A stretch of 64,000 nt of DNA from Mesostigma viride (Eukaryota > Streptophyta > Mesostigmatophyceae > Mesostigmatales > Mesostigmataceae). Positions 54,350 to 64,000 of the stretch are shown here, piece by piece (positions within the stretch are counted from its first letter, which is position 1; each line of letters starts with the position of its first letter). Both the position numbers and the translations under genes were made by a program. The stretch covers positions 3,880,332 through 3,944,331 of the forward strand of contig RPFO01000253.1 of assembly GCA_009746045.1 (NCBI GenBank), read 5' to 3'. The notes beneath the pieces are model-generated. The model did no database searches and was not told the DNA's origin. It saw nothing but the letters and a program-made list of their open reading frames with translations.

Positions 54350-55766
54350 CAGAAAAAGACACAGTAGTGTTTAGGTGTTTCGATAGGCTATTTAGGTCAC
54401 ACAGAAAAGGTGTCGTAGTAGTTAGGTACTTCAACGGGTTATTCAGGTTACTTGGCCATGACCAGCCACCCACATGGCCAGGCCAAGGATCATGAACCAA
54501 ACGCAGCAAAGGAGGATAGAATGAGCTGCAGAGAGCAAGGGAGGAAGGCAGTAAAGAGACGGGTTGCGCAGGCGGGTGGTTGGGTCCAGAGGGGGGAGAG
54601 GGGCAGGCGGGCGGGCGGGCGTGTGGAACGGGAGGAAAACCTTCCCTCCCTCCCTCCCTCCCTCCCTCCCTCCCTCCCTCCCTCCTCCCTCCCTCCCTCC
54701 CTCCCTCCCTCCCTCCCTCCCCCCCTCCCCCCCTCCCCCCGGGGAAACATCAAGGAGACAACCATGACATTTTCACGGGGTGCGCATGACAACAATAACA
54801 AGTACAGCAAAGCAGGTCTGGACAGCTAAATACTTCTCCGGGAAGGGGGGAAACTTCTAAGAAACAGAAGCTGCCTTGCCCGGATACCTGCGGTACTCTT
54901 GTTGGTAGACTAACTAAGACGCATGCACACCTCGATCATGTGTGAAGGTGACATTTCAGCCCTGCCTTTGAGGCCCTTCTACTTCCCCTAGAGGTTCCGC
55001 CATTCAACAAAGAATGGAAATGGCCTGCAAAGTATCGGCCATCGTTACAACATGTCGTTGGACGGAAAGGAAGCCTCCTGGCATGCGCAGCAGCCGCTTA
55101 GTACGTGAGCCACTAGGCAACTAGGGTCAGGTGGCTTTGCTTACCCAGAAGTGCCATTCCTATTCAATTTCCTCTGCAACCTCGAAATAAAAACATTCTG
55201 TTTCAGGAATAGTTTTTTCGGGGGCCTTGATAAAACGGTACCTAGTACAAACTTAGTAATAACCCCTTGGAGAAGAATTCCAGCCCTATTCTTACCTCCT
55301 CCCCAACCCCATGGGTCAGGGCTCTTGGTAAACCAGTACCCAGCGGTGGACCTTAGCATTAAGGCCTTTTGAGAACATGCGTGTGCTTCATACTGCAAAA
55401 TGGTTGTGCACCCTTGGCAAGTGCAAGCAGACATGTGGGCTGATGCAACCTTGTCCAGCATCTAGGGCAATACCTGCAAGTGCACGATCTCTTGCGGATC
55501 CGCAACTGCATGCATTGCAAGTGCGTGCTGTTGCGCCTGACATTGCGACCCTTGTATGAGAGCGACCAGGGAGAAAGTGAAGCATTGAAGTATTCCGACG
55601 AAGGCAGCAGTAACCAAACTGCACCTTGATCTAAACCCTAGAATCGAGCCCGTGTCAAACGAATTAACGTTAGAATTTTAAGCCTCTAAGAAGAACACGA
55701 CTGGTGGACTAGACCCCTGCACACTAACATGAAGAGATACTCCAAATCCTCGCCAGTAACTGAGTC
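54350..55766. other. Upstream region or first intron of PPOX
   Basis: The missing N-terminal PPOX exon should lie here or further right, but no minus-strand frame is convincing. A ~50-bp imperfect duplication (CACACAGAAAA...) sits at 54345-54440 next to the first acceptor. Confidence 0.4.
54640..54740. repeat. (CCCT)n microsatellite
   Basis: About 100 bp of CCCT units upstream of the first identified PPOX exon, followed at 54749 by the dispersed motif ATCAAGGAGACAACC. Confidence 0.95.
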
Positions 55767-56131
55767 TCAGCCAAAATCGATGGCGAGCATATCCACAATC
55801 GGCAGGAGGAAAATGAACCACCAAACCTGCAAAGGTCCGACGTAGCACTCACCAGGAGGCGAACTCGCGGTTTTCCCCACAGTGCCCCATACAATCAAGT
55901 TACCCAGATGTTCAAAAAATTCTTGACGTTTCCGGTTGCCCTCAGCTCTTTTCTGGCTCTGGCTCCGCTTTTCCGCCTGCATGGCGCACATTATATTGCC
56001 AGTCACGGAGCAGAAAGTTAGGACTGCGACCTCGAGAAATGCCTGCAAAAACACAATGCATCGACGCCCATCGAGGCACGTACCTCTTTCGCAAGGAATG
56101 TCCATCTGTCCCCCTTGTCTGGGCCGGCCAT
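55767..56131 (-). CDS. Small putative membrane protein, two exons
   Basis: Exon 1 56131-56084 (MAGPDKGDRWTFLAKE) and exon 2 56042-55767 are joined across a 41-nt intron with donor GTACGT and acceptor TTTTTGCAG, phase 0, giving about 107 residues. Two hydrophobic segments are visible: EVAVLTFCSVTGNIMCAM near the N-terminus and VWWFIFLLPIVDMLAI at the C-terminus. A basic stretch AEKRSQSQKRAEGNRKRQ lies between them. I do not recognise the family. The intron would be unusually short for this window; without it the frame reads on upstream to 56105. Confidence 0.4.
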
Positions 56132-56317
56132 TTTACAAACGTGGCCAGCGTGCGCAAGAAATCGCAGAGAAAGACGCTTTCAAGAAAATCTAGAGGGAAA
56201 CTTGGCTATTGCACAGCCTGCCCTAATCGTTTGTTATCAAATGAGTTTATTTCCTTGAAGCTGGCGTTTTTGCCCGGCATTTTCTACCATGCTGCAAAAA
56301 ATGTAGTGCCTGCCTAG

Positions 56318-56726
56318 CATGCTCGCGTAATCATAATCGAAATTTCAAAAACAACGTGAACGTGTTATATCTGATAACTCCCCTCATGCTGTCCTCGCGA
56401 ACCGACTTTTATCAAAAGATTCCCCGACATCTTTGTAACCACGAATTCTGGTCAGTAACAACAAATCGTTTCATTTAAAACCTGCAATGCAGGGGAGTTC
56501 ATTATTAATGTAAAATTAGCCGTACATTTGTCGTCGTAAGGAGTGTTACTATTCGCTAATACTCAATATGACATTTTTACATTACTAAAAAGTAAAAAGG
56601 AACAACACCTTCGTTGACAACTGTAATATTATTTTGTTTAGTTCCTTGTTGTGACATTGCGTAACCTGGCGGGGACGCCAGGTTACCACCGGCAGTCCGC
56701 CACGTGCCTACGCTTATTTACCAAAT
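56318..56726. other. AT-rich intergenic stretch, nothing seen
   Basis: No supported gene or structured repeat. Confidence 0.5.
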
Positions 56727-56803
56727 ATTGTTTCCCACATTCTTAGGCTGCCATAGGCGCCTGGGCCTAGCCGGGCACCTGGCCCGCACAGATCAAGTAG
56801 ATA
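56727..56803 (+). mobile_element. LINE C-terminus scrap
   Basis: Encodes RRLGLAGHLARTDQVDT on the plus strand and is nearly base-identical to the minus strand of the LINE at about 14335-14257. A 70-80 bp remnant of the same family. Confidence 0.8.
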
Positions 56804-56808
56804 CATGC

Positions 56809-57060
56809 TTGCAATTGCTTGCTTGCTGAATTTCATTAGTCCCTTGATTCCTTTGTTAGGCCCTTGCTTCCTTTTTTAGCCACTCTCTTCCTTGCGCGCA
56901 TGTACGCTTGCTTGCTGAATTCAATTAGTCCCTTGCTTCCTTGGTTAGGCCCTTGCTTCCTTGGTTAGCCACTCTTGCTTGCTTGCTGAATTTAATTAGT
57001 CCCTTGCTTCCTCGGTTAGTCCGGCCTTGCTTCCTTGCATGCTTGCTTGGTGAATTTTAG
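56809..57060. repeat. Degenerate ~100-bp repeat (CTTGCTTGCTGAATT...)
   Basis: Three starts of CTTGCTTGCTGAATT near 56818, 56909 and 56978, each followed by ATTAGTCCCTTG and CTTCCTTGGTTAG modules. Confidence 0.8.
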
Positions 57061-57063
57061 TAG

Positions 57064-58395
57064 CCCTCTCTCCCACCTCTCTCTCCCCTCTCTCCCACCT
57101 CTCTCTCCCCTCTCCCTCCCCTCTCTCTCTCCTCTCTCTCCCCCTCGCTCCCCCTCGCCCCCCATCGCTCCCCCTCGCTCCCCCTCGCTCCCCCTCGCTC
57201 CCCCTCGCTCCCCCTCGCCCCCCCTCGCCCCCCTCGCCCCCCTCGCCCCCCTCGCCCCCCTCGCCCCCCTCGCCCCCCTCGCCCCCCTCGCCCCCTCGCT
57301 CCCCTCGCTCCCCCTCGCTCCCCCTCGCTCCCCCTCGCTCCCCTCGCTCCCCCTCGCTCCCCCTCGCTCCCCTCGCTCCCCTCGCTCCCCCTCGCTCCCC
57401 CTCGCTCTCCCTCTCTCCCCCCCTCACCCCCACTCGCTCCCCCTCGCTGCCCCTCGCTCCCCTCGCTCCCCCTCGCCCCCCTCGCTCCCCCTCGCTCCCC
57501 CTCGCTCCCCTCGCTCCCCCTCGCCCCCCCTCGCTCCCCCTCGCTCCCCCTCGCTCCCCCTCGCTCCCCTCGCTCCCCCTCGCTCCCCCTCGCTCCCCTC
57601 GCTCCCCCTCGCTCCCCCTCGCTCCCCCTCGCTCCCCCTCGCTCCCCCTCGCTCCCCCTCGCTCCCCCTCGCTCCCCCTCGCTCCCCCTCGCTCCCCCTC
57701 GCTCCCCCTCGCTCCCCCTCGCTCCCCTCGCTCCCCCTCGCTCCCCTCGCTCCCCCTCGCTCTCCCCTCTCTCCCCCCTCACCCCACTCGCCCCCCTCAC
57801 CCCCCTCGCCCCCCCTCGCTCCCCCTCGCTCCCCTCGCCCCCCTCGCCCCCCCTCGCCCCCCTCGCCCCCCTCGCCCCCCTCGCCTCCCCTCGCCCCCCC
57901 TCACCCCCCTCGCCCCCCTCGCTCCCCCTCGCTCCCCCTCGCCCCCCTCGCCCCCCTCGCCCCCCTCGCCCCCCTCGCCCCCCTCGCCCCCCTTCGCCCC
58001 CCTCGCCCCCCTCCCCCCCTCGCTTCCCCTCGCCCCCCTCGCTTCCCCTCGCCCCCCCTCGCCCCCCTCGCCTCCCCTCGCTCCCCTCGCTCCCCCTCGC
58101 CCCCATCGCCCCCCTCGCTCCCCTCGCCCCCATCGCCCCCCTCGCCCCCTCGCTGCCCCTCGCCCCCCTCGCCCCCCCTCGCCCCCTCGCCCCTCGCCCC
58201 CCCTCGCTCCCCTCGCTCCCCCTCGCCCCCACTCGCCCCCACTCGCCCCCCTCACCCCACTCGCCCCCCTCACCCCCCTCGCCCCCCTCGCTCCCCCTCG
58301 CTGCCCCTCGCTCCCCTCGCTCCCCCTCGCCCCCCTCGCTCCCCTCGCTGCCCTCGCTCCCCCTCGCTCCCCCTCTCTCCCCCTCTCTCTCCCTC
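57064..58395. repeat. 1.3-kb pyrimidine-rich minisatellite (CCCCCTCGCT and variants)
   Basis: 9-11 bp units mixing CCCCCTCGCT and CCCCCTCG. Almost only C and T on plus, broken by a G in each unit. The long frames on both strands (Pro/Ser/Leu/Ala and Gly/Glu/Arg/Ala) follow from the composition. Confidence 0.96.
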
Positions 58396-59089
58396 TCTCT
58401 CCCCCTCCCACCCCCCGCTCTCTTGTTCCTCCCGCACCCCTCCTCTCTCTTTCCCTTTCCCTTGGCTGTTGAGAAGGACTGGGGTGAAAACTCCACACCG
58501 TTGGTGGCTGCCTTCACGCAGGAAGTTTCAAGGATCAACAAGTTTTTGTGAGCTGTCTGATATGGTCACTGCTGCGACAAAGGTGAGTTGTCTCGTTTTT
58601 CATGCAATTTTTTTTTGTTGCTAGGTAAGCCGGCCATTTTGTAGTCCCCTTTCTTTTGCTCTCACGATTTATCCTTGTTGTGGTTTATATGGTCCCGTTA
58701 AGTGGCGTGCATTATCACTATCCACATAAGTGCTGGAAACCATCCGCAGTGTTTTTGCTGCCGCCACCTCTGCTATTACCAACGTTAAAGCATTCTTGCT
58801 TTCTAAGCACTCTTTTTCCATCAACTGCAGTGACAAACACAAGGGTAGACATAGGCAACGACAAATTCCTTGCATGCGTGCCTTGCTCTTCACCGGCTGG
58901 CTCGTTCGCTAGTTGTCTAACAGTTTCTACCGATAAACATCACATGCAATTGCCCTACCAGCCATTAAGAATGTACTCCAGCACGCAAAATGTACTTCGT
59001 ACCGAAGTTTGTCTTTTTATGCTGAAAATTGTCATGCATGATGTTTGCAACCAAAATAGACCTCGTACAAAGTTTGGTATCGATCGGAC
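58396..59089. other. Unassigned region
   Basis: A plus-strand stretch at about 58487-58550 reads TPLVAAFTQEVSRINKFL before a possible donor GTGAGC. This is a weak match to SPX-type helices and not enough to call a gene. The rest is AT-rich without features. Confidence 0.25.
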
Positions 59090-59800
59090 GTCATCTTGGT
59101 GACATTTGCTAGCAATAAAGGTACATTTTTGTCATTTTTTGTTAAATTAAATAGTAATAAATAGGAAACAGTACTAAATCACGTCAAACCATCATGGATA
59201 TTTGCAAGCAACCTAATTACCACTAGAATAGACCATGCACAAAGTTTGGGGTCAATCTGAACTCAAAATAGTGACGTTTGCTAGCATAAATACTGCATTT
59301 TTTGCCATTTTCAAGCATTTTGCTCAGTGTAAGCTACTAAACAATATCAAACTACGTCATAAAGCTATGAAATATTGGAAGCAACCTAAACACCACTAGA
59401 TTAGACCATGGGCCAAGTTTGGGCTCAGTCTGACGTCAAAATAGTGACGTTTGCTAGCATAAATGGTGCATTTTTTGCCATTTTCAAGCATTTTGCTCAG
59501 TGTAAGCTACTAAACAATATCAAACTATGTCAGAAAGCTATGAAATGTTGGAAGCAACCTAACACCACTAGATTAGACCATGGGCCAAGTTTGGGCCCAG
59601 TTTGATCTCAAAATAGTGACGTTTGCTAGCATAAATGGTGCAATTTTTGCCTTTTTCAAGCATTTTGGTAAGTATAGTTGCCTCAAACTATGTCAGAAAA
59701 CTGTGAATTGTTGTAAATAACCTGTTTGCCACTACATTAGACCATCCTCAACTTGTAAGGTCAGGCATAGGTAAAGGTAGTGACATTTGCTAGCACTATA
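59090..59800. repeat. ~172-bp satellite, about 4-5 monomers
   Basis: GTGACRTTTGCTAGCA recurs at about 59099, 59271, 59444, 59616 and 59779 (spacing 172, 173, 172, 163). The two central monomers are most alike and the outer ones diverged. AT-rich, unlike its surroundings. Confidence 0.92.
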
Positions 59801-60441
59801 TACAAGCATATTATGCCTCTTTTCGCATATACACATTAAAAATAACAAGACATCATCATATCATGGCCTTAATACAAGGTGTGCAAATGCAAATCACACC
59901 AGATCGGATGACCAATGATGGGTGGCTGCATGCCAACACATCTACCAGGCTGCAGGGTGAGAGGCCACATCGCTACAAGACAGGAATCCTCGCAATTGCA
60001 CAACACCGCTAGTACACTGTGCACATACCCCAAGAGGATTTGGCTACAAGCCATAAAAGTTTGGCCATGCTAACACATTCTTCATCCAAGCAAAATGCAG
60101 CCTCTCCAAACTCAACTCATTGATTTAAATTCAGCTAGGCCAGGCGTGCATGCTCTACTTGCCGACAACCATGAGTAAACTTGTCTACCACTTCATTCCA
60201 TGCGCCGGTAGATGGCACCGTCTCATCTACCAGTCATCCCCGGCTCCCATTCCGCATCCTCCTCTCCCTCTCCCTCTCCCTCTTCCTCCTCCCCCTCCCC
60301 CTCCCATTCTCCCTCCCCCTCTCCCTCCTCCTCCCCTCCTCCTCCCCCTCTTTCTCCCCCTCTTTCTCTCCCTCTTCCTCCTCCTCCCCGCCTTCACTGT
60401 CACTGTGCACAGCAGGGACGGCATCGTCTATGTGGGTGCCA
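59801..60441. other. Intergenic with CT-rich tract
   Basis: No supported gene. A (CCCTCT)n-like pyrimidine tract lies at 60250-60390, just downstream of the stop of the minus-strand hypothetical gene. Confidence 0.5.
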
Positions 60442-62199
60442 TCACCTGCGTTCACGGTGCCAGCCTAGCTCCTGTGGAAAGAAGCGAGCGCGGCCAAATG
60501 CCTCGACTGGGTGTGGGCAGCCGCACACGAACTGCGTCACCTCCGCCAGGGCATGATAGTCCTCATACTGCCCATCAGCCCACATCGCCTTGATGAGCAG
60601 GTGACCTCCCCTTTCCTGAACCTTAGTGACCCAGCCATGGAAGCGCTCCCTCTTCCTCGCTATCCCCGGAAACAGGGCACACAGGCGCATCCCGATAAGC
60701 GCACGTGCTCCATGCTCGGCAAAGTAGGCATTGCAGTCATCCTTTGCTGCTGCCCTGGCGGCGGTGGCAGTCTTGTAATGCTCAAAGTCAATCTGCGGGT
60801 GCTCTTTCAACGCCGCCACCGTGGCAGCTGACAGTTTGCCGGTACTGATCAGCTCAGGCTGGTGCACCTCTGCCGTACCGCCCACTGTCCAGTGCTGCAG
60901 GTGTACATCAGAAATGGGGACCGTCATCCCTGCGCTGCCGCCACCTAATGTCACTCTAGAAAACTGGCCCGTCCACGACGGTGCGTAGTAAGGAGAGGCG
61001 ACAATGCTGTCACGCTCCGTGCGATCGCCTTCCAGATCAAGGACCTTCACCAGCATGTGTGGTGCCCACGGCATTCCCTGCCCGCAGGTGACGGCTGGCC
61101 GCTTAACAACGAGTAGGTCGCTGCGTCGTATGAGGCTTCCATTCACCTTGAAGGTGTGCCTGCCGGAAATCAGTGTGCGCAAAGCGGGCGTTGCCGTTGA
61201 TGTGCTCCCTCGCGCAGCGGGCGCACATGCGCGGTTGATCTGCGCTTGAATCTCGCGGGCAGGGCAAGCGACGTGTGAGATTACTTGTTTTATGGGCAGC
61301 CTCAGTGCTCGTGTTGCCCGCGCAACCGACTGGTCGCCTGCAGATCGCAGCGGTAAGGGTACCGCCTTGTTCGCTTGCAGTTCACGCTTCTCTTTGAGCT
61401 TTTGCTCCATGATGTCGAACAGATTCTCGTTGTTGGCACGCACATCCTCCACGGACTTTGGCACCTGCTCAATCCATCCGTCCAGCAACTGCTGCTTCTC
61501 AGCGGCGACGATGTCAGGAAAAAGGCTGTGAAGGCTAGCGCAGGTACATCTCCTGGCACCGCCCTCGTCCCATTCAAAAAGCGGCACTAGACCAGGACTT
61601 CCTTTGGGGGCCTTGCCACGCTCTATGAGGAGGCACCCATAGACAGGATCTCCCTGCGGGGTGTACCCAATGGGCGTGACCCCGTCACAAGCCTCGCCAT
61701 TAGGCCCTGTGGGCTGCCACTTGTTCACCGGTGCATTTACCAACGTCTCCGATGCGGCTAGGCGCCAGCGGACATACACGGTCATATCCGGGCCCCAAAA
61801 CACTTCGAGATCGAACACCTTCGAAGAGCGGTGCCTCTCCCTCTCGGCTTCGGTTGCTGGCTCATCATCCAAGTCGGCGGTGGCGCCCGCGCCCGCACCC
61901 GCGCCGGCGCCTGCGCCCCCACCCCGCCCGCGCCCGCGCGCGCGCCTTGGGTGGCGCCCGCGCCCGCACCCGCGCCGGCGCCTGCGCCCCCGCCCCGCCC
62001 CCGCCGGGCCCGCGCCCGCGCCCGCGTCTTGGGTGGCGCCCGCGCCCGCACCCGCGCCTTCTCCCCCGCCCCCGCCCCCGCCCGCGCCCCCGCCCGCGCC
62101 ATGGGTGTGGCCCGCGGCTGGCTTCTTCGGAAATGCGTCCATCGATTTCACCCACCGGCCGTCAGCGGTGGATGCACCCTTTCGGCCACGTTGTGACAT
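60442..62199 (-). CDS. Hypothetical 585-residue protein with Ala/Gly/Arg-rich linker and Tudor-like C-terminus
   Basis: One long open frame; ATG at 62199 chosen because it starts MSQRGRKGASTADGRWVKSM, the first segment that looks protein-like. Residues ~35-125 are Gly/Ala/Arg low-complexity repeats made of GCGCCC-type units. A folded-looking part follows (KVFDLEVFWGPDMTVYVRWR, then YTPQGDPVYGCLLIERGKAP), a charged helix around NNENLFDIMEQKLKEKRELQ, and a C-terminal region FHGWVTKVQERGGHLLIKAM then ADGQYEDYHALAEV, which resembles a Tudor/PWWP-like barrel binding modified peptides. No enzyme motif is recognised. It may be a chromatin or transposon-associated protein; I do not know its family. 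Confidence 0.55.
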   Translation of the reverse strand: MSQRGRKGASTADGRWVKSMDAFPKKPAAGHTHGAGGGAGGGGGGGEGAGAGAGATQDAGAGAGPAGAGRGRRRRRGCGRGRHPRRARGRGRGGGAGAGAGAGAGATADLDDEPATEAERERHRSSKVFDLEVFWGPDMTVYVRWRLAASETLVNAPVNKWQPTGPNGEACDGVTPIGYTPQGDPVYGCLLIERGKAPKGSPGLVPLFEWDEGGARRCTCASLHSLFPDIVAAEKQQLLDGWIEQVPKSVEDVRANNENLFDIMEQKLKEKRELQANKAVPLPLRSAGDQSVARATRALRLPIKQVISHVACPAREIQAQINRACAPAARGSTSTATPALRTLISGRHTFKVNGSLIRRSDLLVVKRPAVTCGQGMPWAPHMLVKVLDLEGDRTERDSIVASPYYAPSWTGQFSRVTLGGGSAGMTVPISDVHLQHWTVGGTAEVHQPELISTGKLSAATVAALKEHPQIDFEHYKTATAARAAAKDDCNAYFAEHGARALIGMRLCALFPGIARKRERFHGWVTKVQERGGHLLIKAMWADGQYEDYHALAEVTQFVCGCPHPVEAFGRARFFPQELGWHRERR

Positions 62200-62476
62200 C
62201 AAGCGCGGCGTCCCCAATAGAACAGTCATGCAATATGAATAATCATTAGTATCAACGATGCGTTCATGCAGGCGTGAACTGTGAAATACAACAAGCATGC
62301 AACAACGACTCCAGCACACTTAGTAAATACTGCTCATAATATCTGTGGCACATGCAACATGGTTAAAACACACATGGATGACCTGTATGGCTGCACATGA
62401 ACTGTCCACCTAGAGAAGACTAGAAATTCAGCATGATATCAAGAGCCATCCACACAAATATATGTCTTACCGCAGC

Positions 62477-63101
62477 TTAGGGCTTCTTCGGGTTGAGTTG
62501 GCGAATCGAGCTTGTTGAGCCCTGCTCGAAGTAATGCTCAAATGCGATGCCCAGGCCCGCCAGCACATCATCAAATGTGATTAGTTTCACAGGTGGTCCG
62601 AAGAGTTCCAAACGTGGTTGCTAATTTTCAGGCAGTGCCTGAAGGCCGCCTCGAAAGTGAAACGCGAAAGTGAAAAGGGGTCACAAACCCTATGTTCATA
62701 TCCTTGACTCCCCCGTCGAGAACGAACCGAAAACCAGCGCCATGAACGAACTTGTGACGAGTAGATGACGACATCGTGGTTATGGCGTCGTACCCCCCCT
62801 GGTGCAGCTGCTGCTTTATCGCCGCCTTCCTGTCCTCTTGCTTCCGCCCGGGCGAAAACCAGGCGCTTCGCAATGCCTGGAGATGTGATATTCTAATGGG
62901 CTTCATGCACTCGTGGCCGCACTTACAGTCGAACGTCTCGTCGGTCACTAGGCTGCCGGCATGGGTGCTGCCGCTTAGCACTATGGCTGCGAACTTGCGC
63001 TTCCCATGGTGTCCCATCACCATGATAGCGAAAGCCAGGAAGCAGATAGCCACGATTATGTCCCAGCAAAGCCATAGCACACCTTCCGTTTCGACCGCCA
63101 T
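62477..63101 (-). CDS. Putative protein with N-terminal membrane segment and CxCx3C cluster
   Basis: The frame from ATG 63101 to about 62629 encodes MAVETEGVLWLCWDIIVAIC with a hydrophobic segment, then TFDCKCGHECMKPIRISHLQ, a Cys cluster followed by a charged helix with GRKQEDRKAAIKQQL. A second likely exon, about 62620-62477 (acceptor TTAG, stop TAA), adds VKLITFDDVLAGLGIAFEHY. A Cys cluster plus basic helix of this kind is common at the N-terminus of some eukaryotic DDE-transposon proteins, but that is only a resemblance. GTAAGT within TGTAAGTGCG could alternatively be a splice donor. The first 14 codons and the upstream region form one arm of the palindrome at 63061-63675. Confidence 0.4.
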
Positions 63102-63675
63102 GTCGGCCACTAGTCCGGATAGCTCAATGTGCACCTGACCTTGACACTAATCGCACAAACAGCCACAATTTTGCAAGCAAGAAGACATGGCTACCTCGGC
63201 ATTTCATGAAATGTACTTCGTGAAATGCATTTCGTGAAATGTACTAAGGAACGTGATTGGCCGGCGTTCGCTCGCCAAATCTCGCAAAATGTACTAAGGC
63301 ACGTGATTGGTCCCGCAAAATGTACTAAGGAACGTGATTGGCCGGCGAAGATTCTGTAGGGAATTTTAATTGCAGCAAACAGAATCTTCGCCGGCCAATC
63401 ACGTTCCTTAGTACATTTTGCGGGACCAATCACGTGCCTTAGTACATTTTGCGAGATTTGGCGAGCGAACGCCGGCCAATCACGTTCCTTAGTACATTTC
63501 ACGAAATGCATTTCACGAAGTACATTTCATGAAATGCCGAGGTAGCCATGTCTTCTTGCTTGCAAAATTGTGGCTGTTTGTGCGATTAGTGTCAAGGTCA
63601 GGTGCACATTGAGCTATCCGGACTAGTGGCCGACATGGCGGTCGAAACGGAAGGTGTGCTATGGCTTTGCTGGGA
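63061..63675. repeat. 296-bp perfect-looking inverted repeat with 23-bp spacer
   Basis: The left arm 63061-63356 and right arm 63380-63675 are reverse complements over every part I compared; the spacer is 63357-63379. Each arm contains three GGCCAATCACGT/GGACCAATCACGTG-type boxes each followed by CCTTAGTACATTT, CCAAT-box-like promoter elements, and repeated TTTCACGAARTRCATTTCA blocks. The left arm covers the upstream region and first codons of the minus-strand gene at 63101; the right arm points the same start outward on plus. Confidence 0.95.
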
Positions 63676-64000
63676 TGATTATCATCGTAGTACATCATAT
63701 GTATTACAGTACATTTCACGAAGTACATTTCATGGAGGCAGAGGGAAAGTTCCTGTTCATGGTGAGTCGGGGTTAGCAATCACGGCAATGTCGATACATG
63801 TACTTGCAGTATATACAAATGCCATAATGTCCTTAGATGCAGCATGAATGTCTATTGTTCGGATTTCTTTTATCACGATGCTTAGGATGCCTTCCAACAG
63901 AAATCTGCTGCGCTACAGGTCGGGAATACCTGAACTTGATATGCGTGGCCAGTGGCCATGGCAGCCGGGGTCGGTAAGAATTAACTTCGATAGCCATGAA
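63676..64000. other. Right edge, no gene seen
   Basis: After the palindrome the plus strand repeats GTACATTTCACGAAGTACAT once more (63710-63730). The copied start codon at 63633 has no long continuing frame that resembles the left-arm gene, which diverges after 63675. Confidence 0.5.

Noticed and set aside
57035-58624. 529-codon Pro/Ser/Leu-rich and 494-codon Gly/Glu/Arg-rich proteins
   Set aside because: Both strands are open for the same reason, the stop-free CCCCCTCGCT unit. Neither has a domain or codon pattern of a gene.
61661-62249. Plus-strand Pro/Arg/Ala-rich frames
   Set aside because: Antisense shadows of the Gly/Ala-rich linker of the minus-strand gene at 60442-62199.

Overview
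The window looks like nuclear DNA of a photosynthetic eukaryote, most likely a green (chlorophyte or prasinophyte-type) alga. The reasons are spliceosomal GT-AG introns, a protoporphyrinogen oxidase gene and a plastid-type Rieske oxygenase gene, Arabidopsis-type TTTAGGG repeats inside the sequence, GC-rich coding DNA, several families of non-LTR retrotransposons, and very large amounts of micro- and minisatellite. No organism name can be fixed from the sequence alone. There is no bacterial gene organisation, rRNA gene or CRISPR array.

Layout. (1) 1-1656, minus: the 5' two exons of a pheophorbide-a-oxygenase/TIC55-like Rieske protein, which runs off the left edge through simple repeats. (2) 2643-9964, plus: an apparently intact three-exon class A FAD monooxygenase. 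Its intron 1 is almost pure (ACC)n and (CCCT)n, and its intron 2 carries an R2-like retrotransposon flanked by (CT)n. (3) 10131-15800: a LINE ORF1-like reading frame split by a 2.7-kb element with terminal inverted repeats, then a 5'-truncated LINE with a 12-bp target duplication. (4) 16381-20667, minus: a broken inverted copy of the FAD monooxygenase with at least three frameshifts and a 0.77-kb inverted-repeat insertion. (5) 20668-26160: gene-poor DNA with a third, more decayed copy. (6) 26395-31690: a LINE tail, a nearly complete endonuclease/RT LINE (plus) and a decayed LINE (minus), the last two arranged tail to tail.

(7) 32261-54335, minus: one protoporphyrinogen oxidase gene of the plant PPO2 type spread over 22 kb. 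I could phase 17 exon blocks into one continuous frame of about 526 codons; only the extreme N-terminus is missing. Its introns hold nine or more different tandem arrays, including a 4.6-kb array of a 22-bp unit bordered by telomere-like repeats. Several arrays are copies of the exon's own edge with its splice site, so the introns contain rows of decoy acceptors or donors. (8) 55767-63101, minus: a small putative membrane protein gene, a LINE scrap, a 1.3-kb pyrimidine-rich minisatellite, a 172-bp satellite, a 585-residue hypothetical protein, and a gene with a Cys cluster. The last gene's promoter and first codons form one arm of a 296-bp near-perfect palindrome (63061-63675).

Functionally, two of the three conserved genes belong to tetrapyrrole metabolism by family: PPOX in haem/chlorophyll synthesis and the PAO-like Rieske oxygenase in chlorophyll breakdown or plastid redox. 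The FAD monooxygenase starts divergently 986 bp from the Rieske gene. A shared pathway or shared regulation is only an inference.
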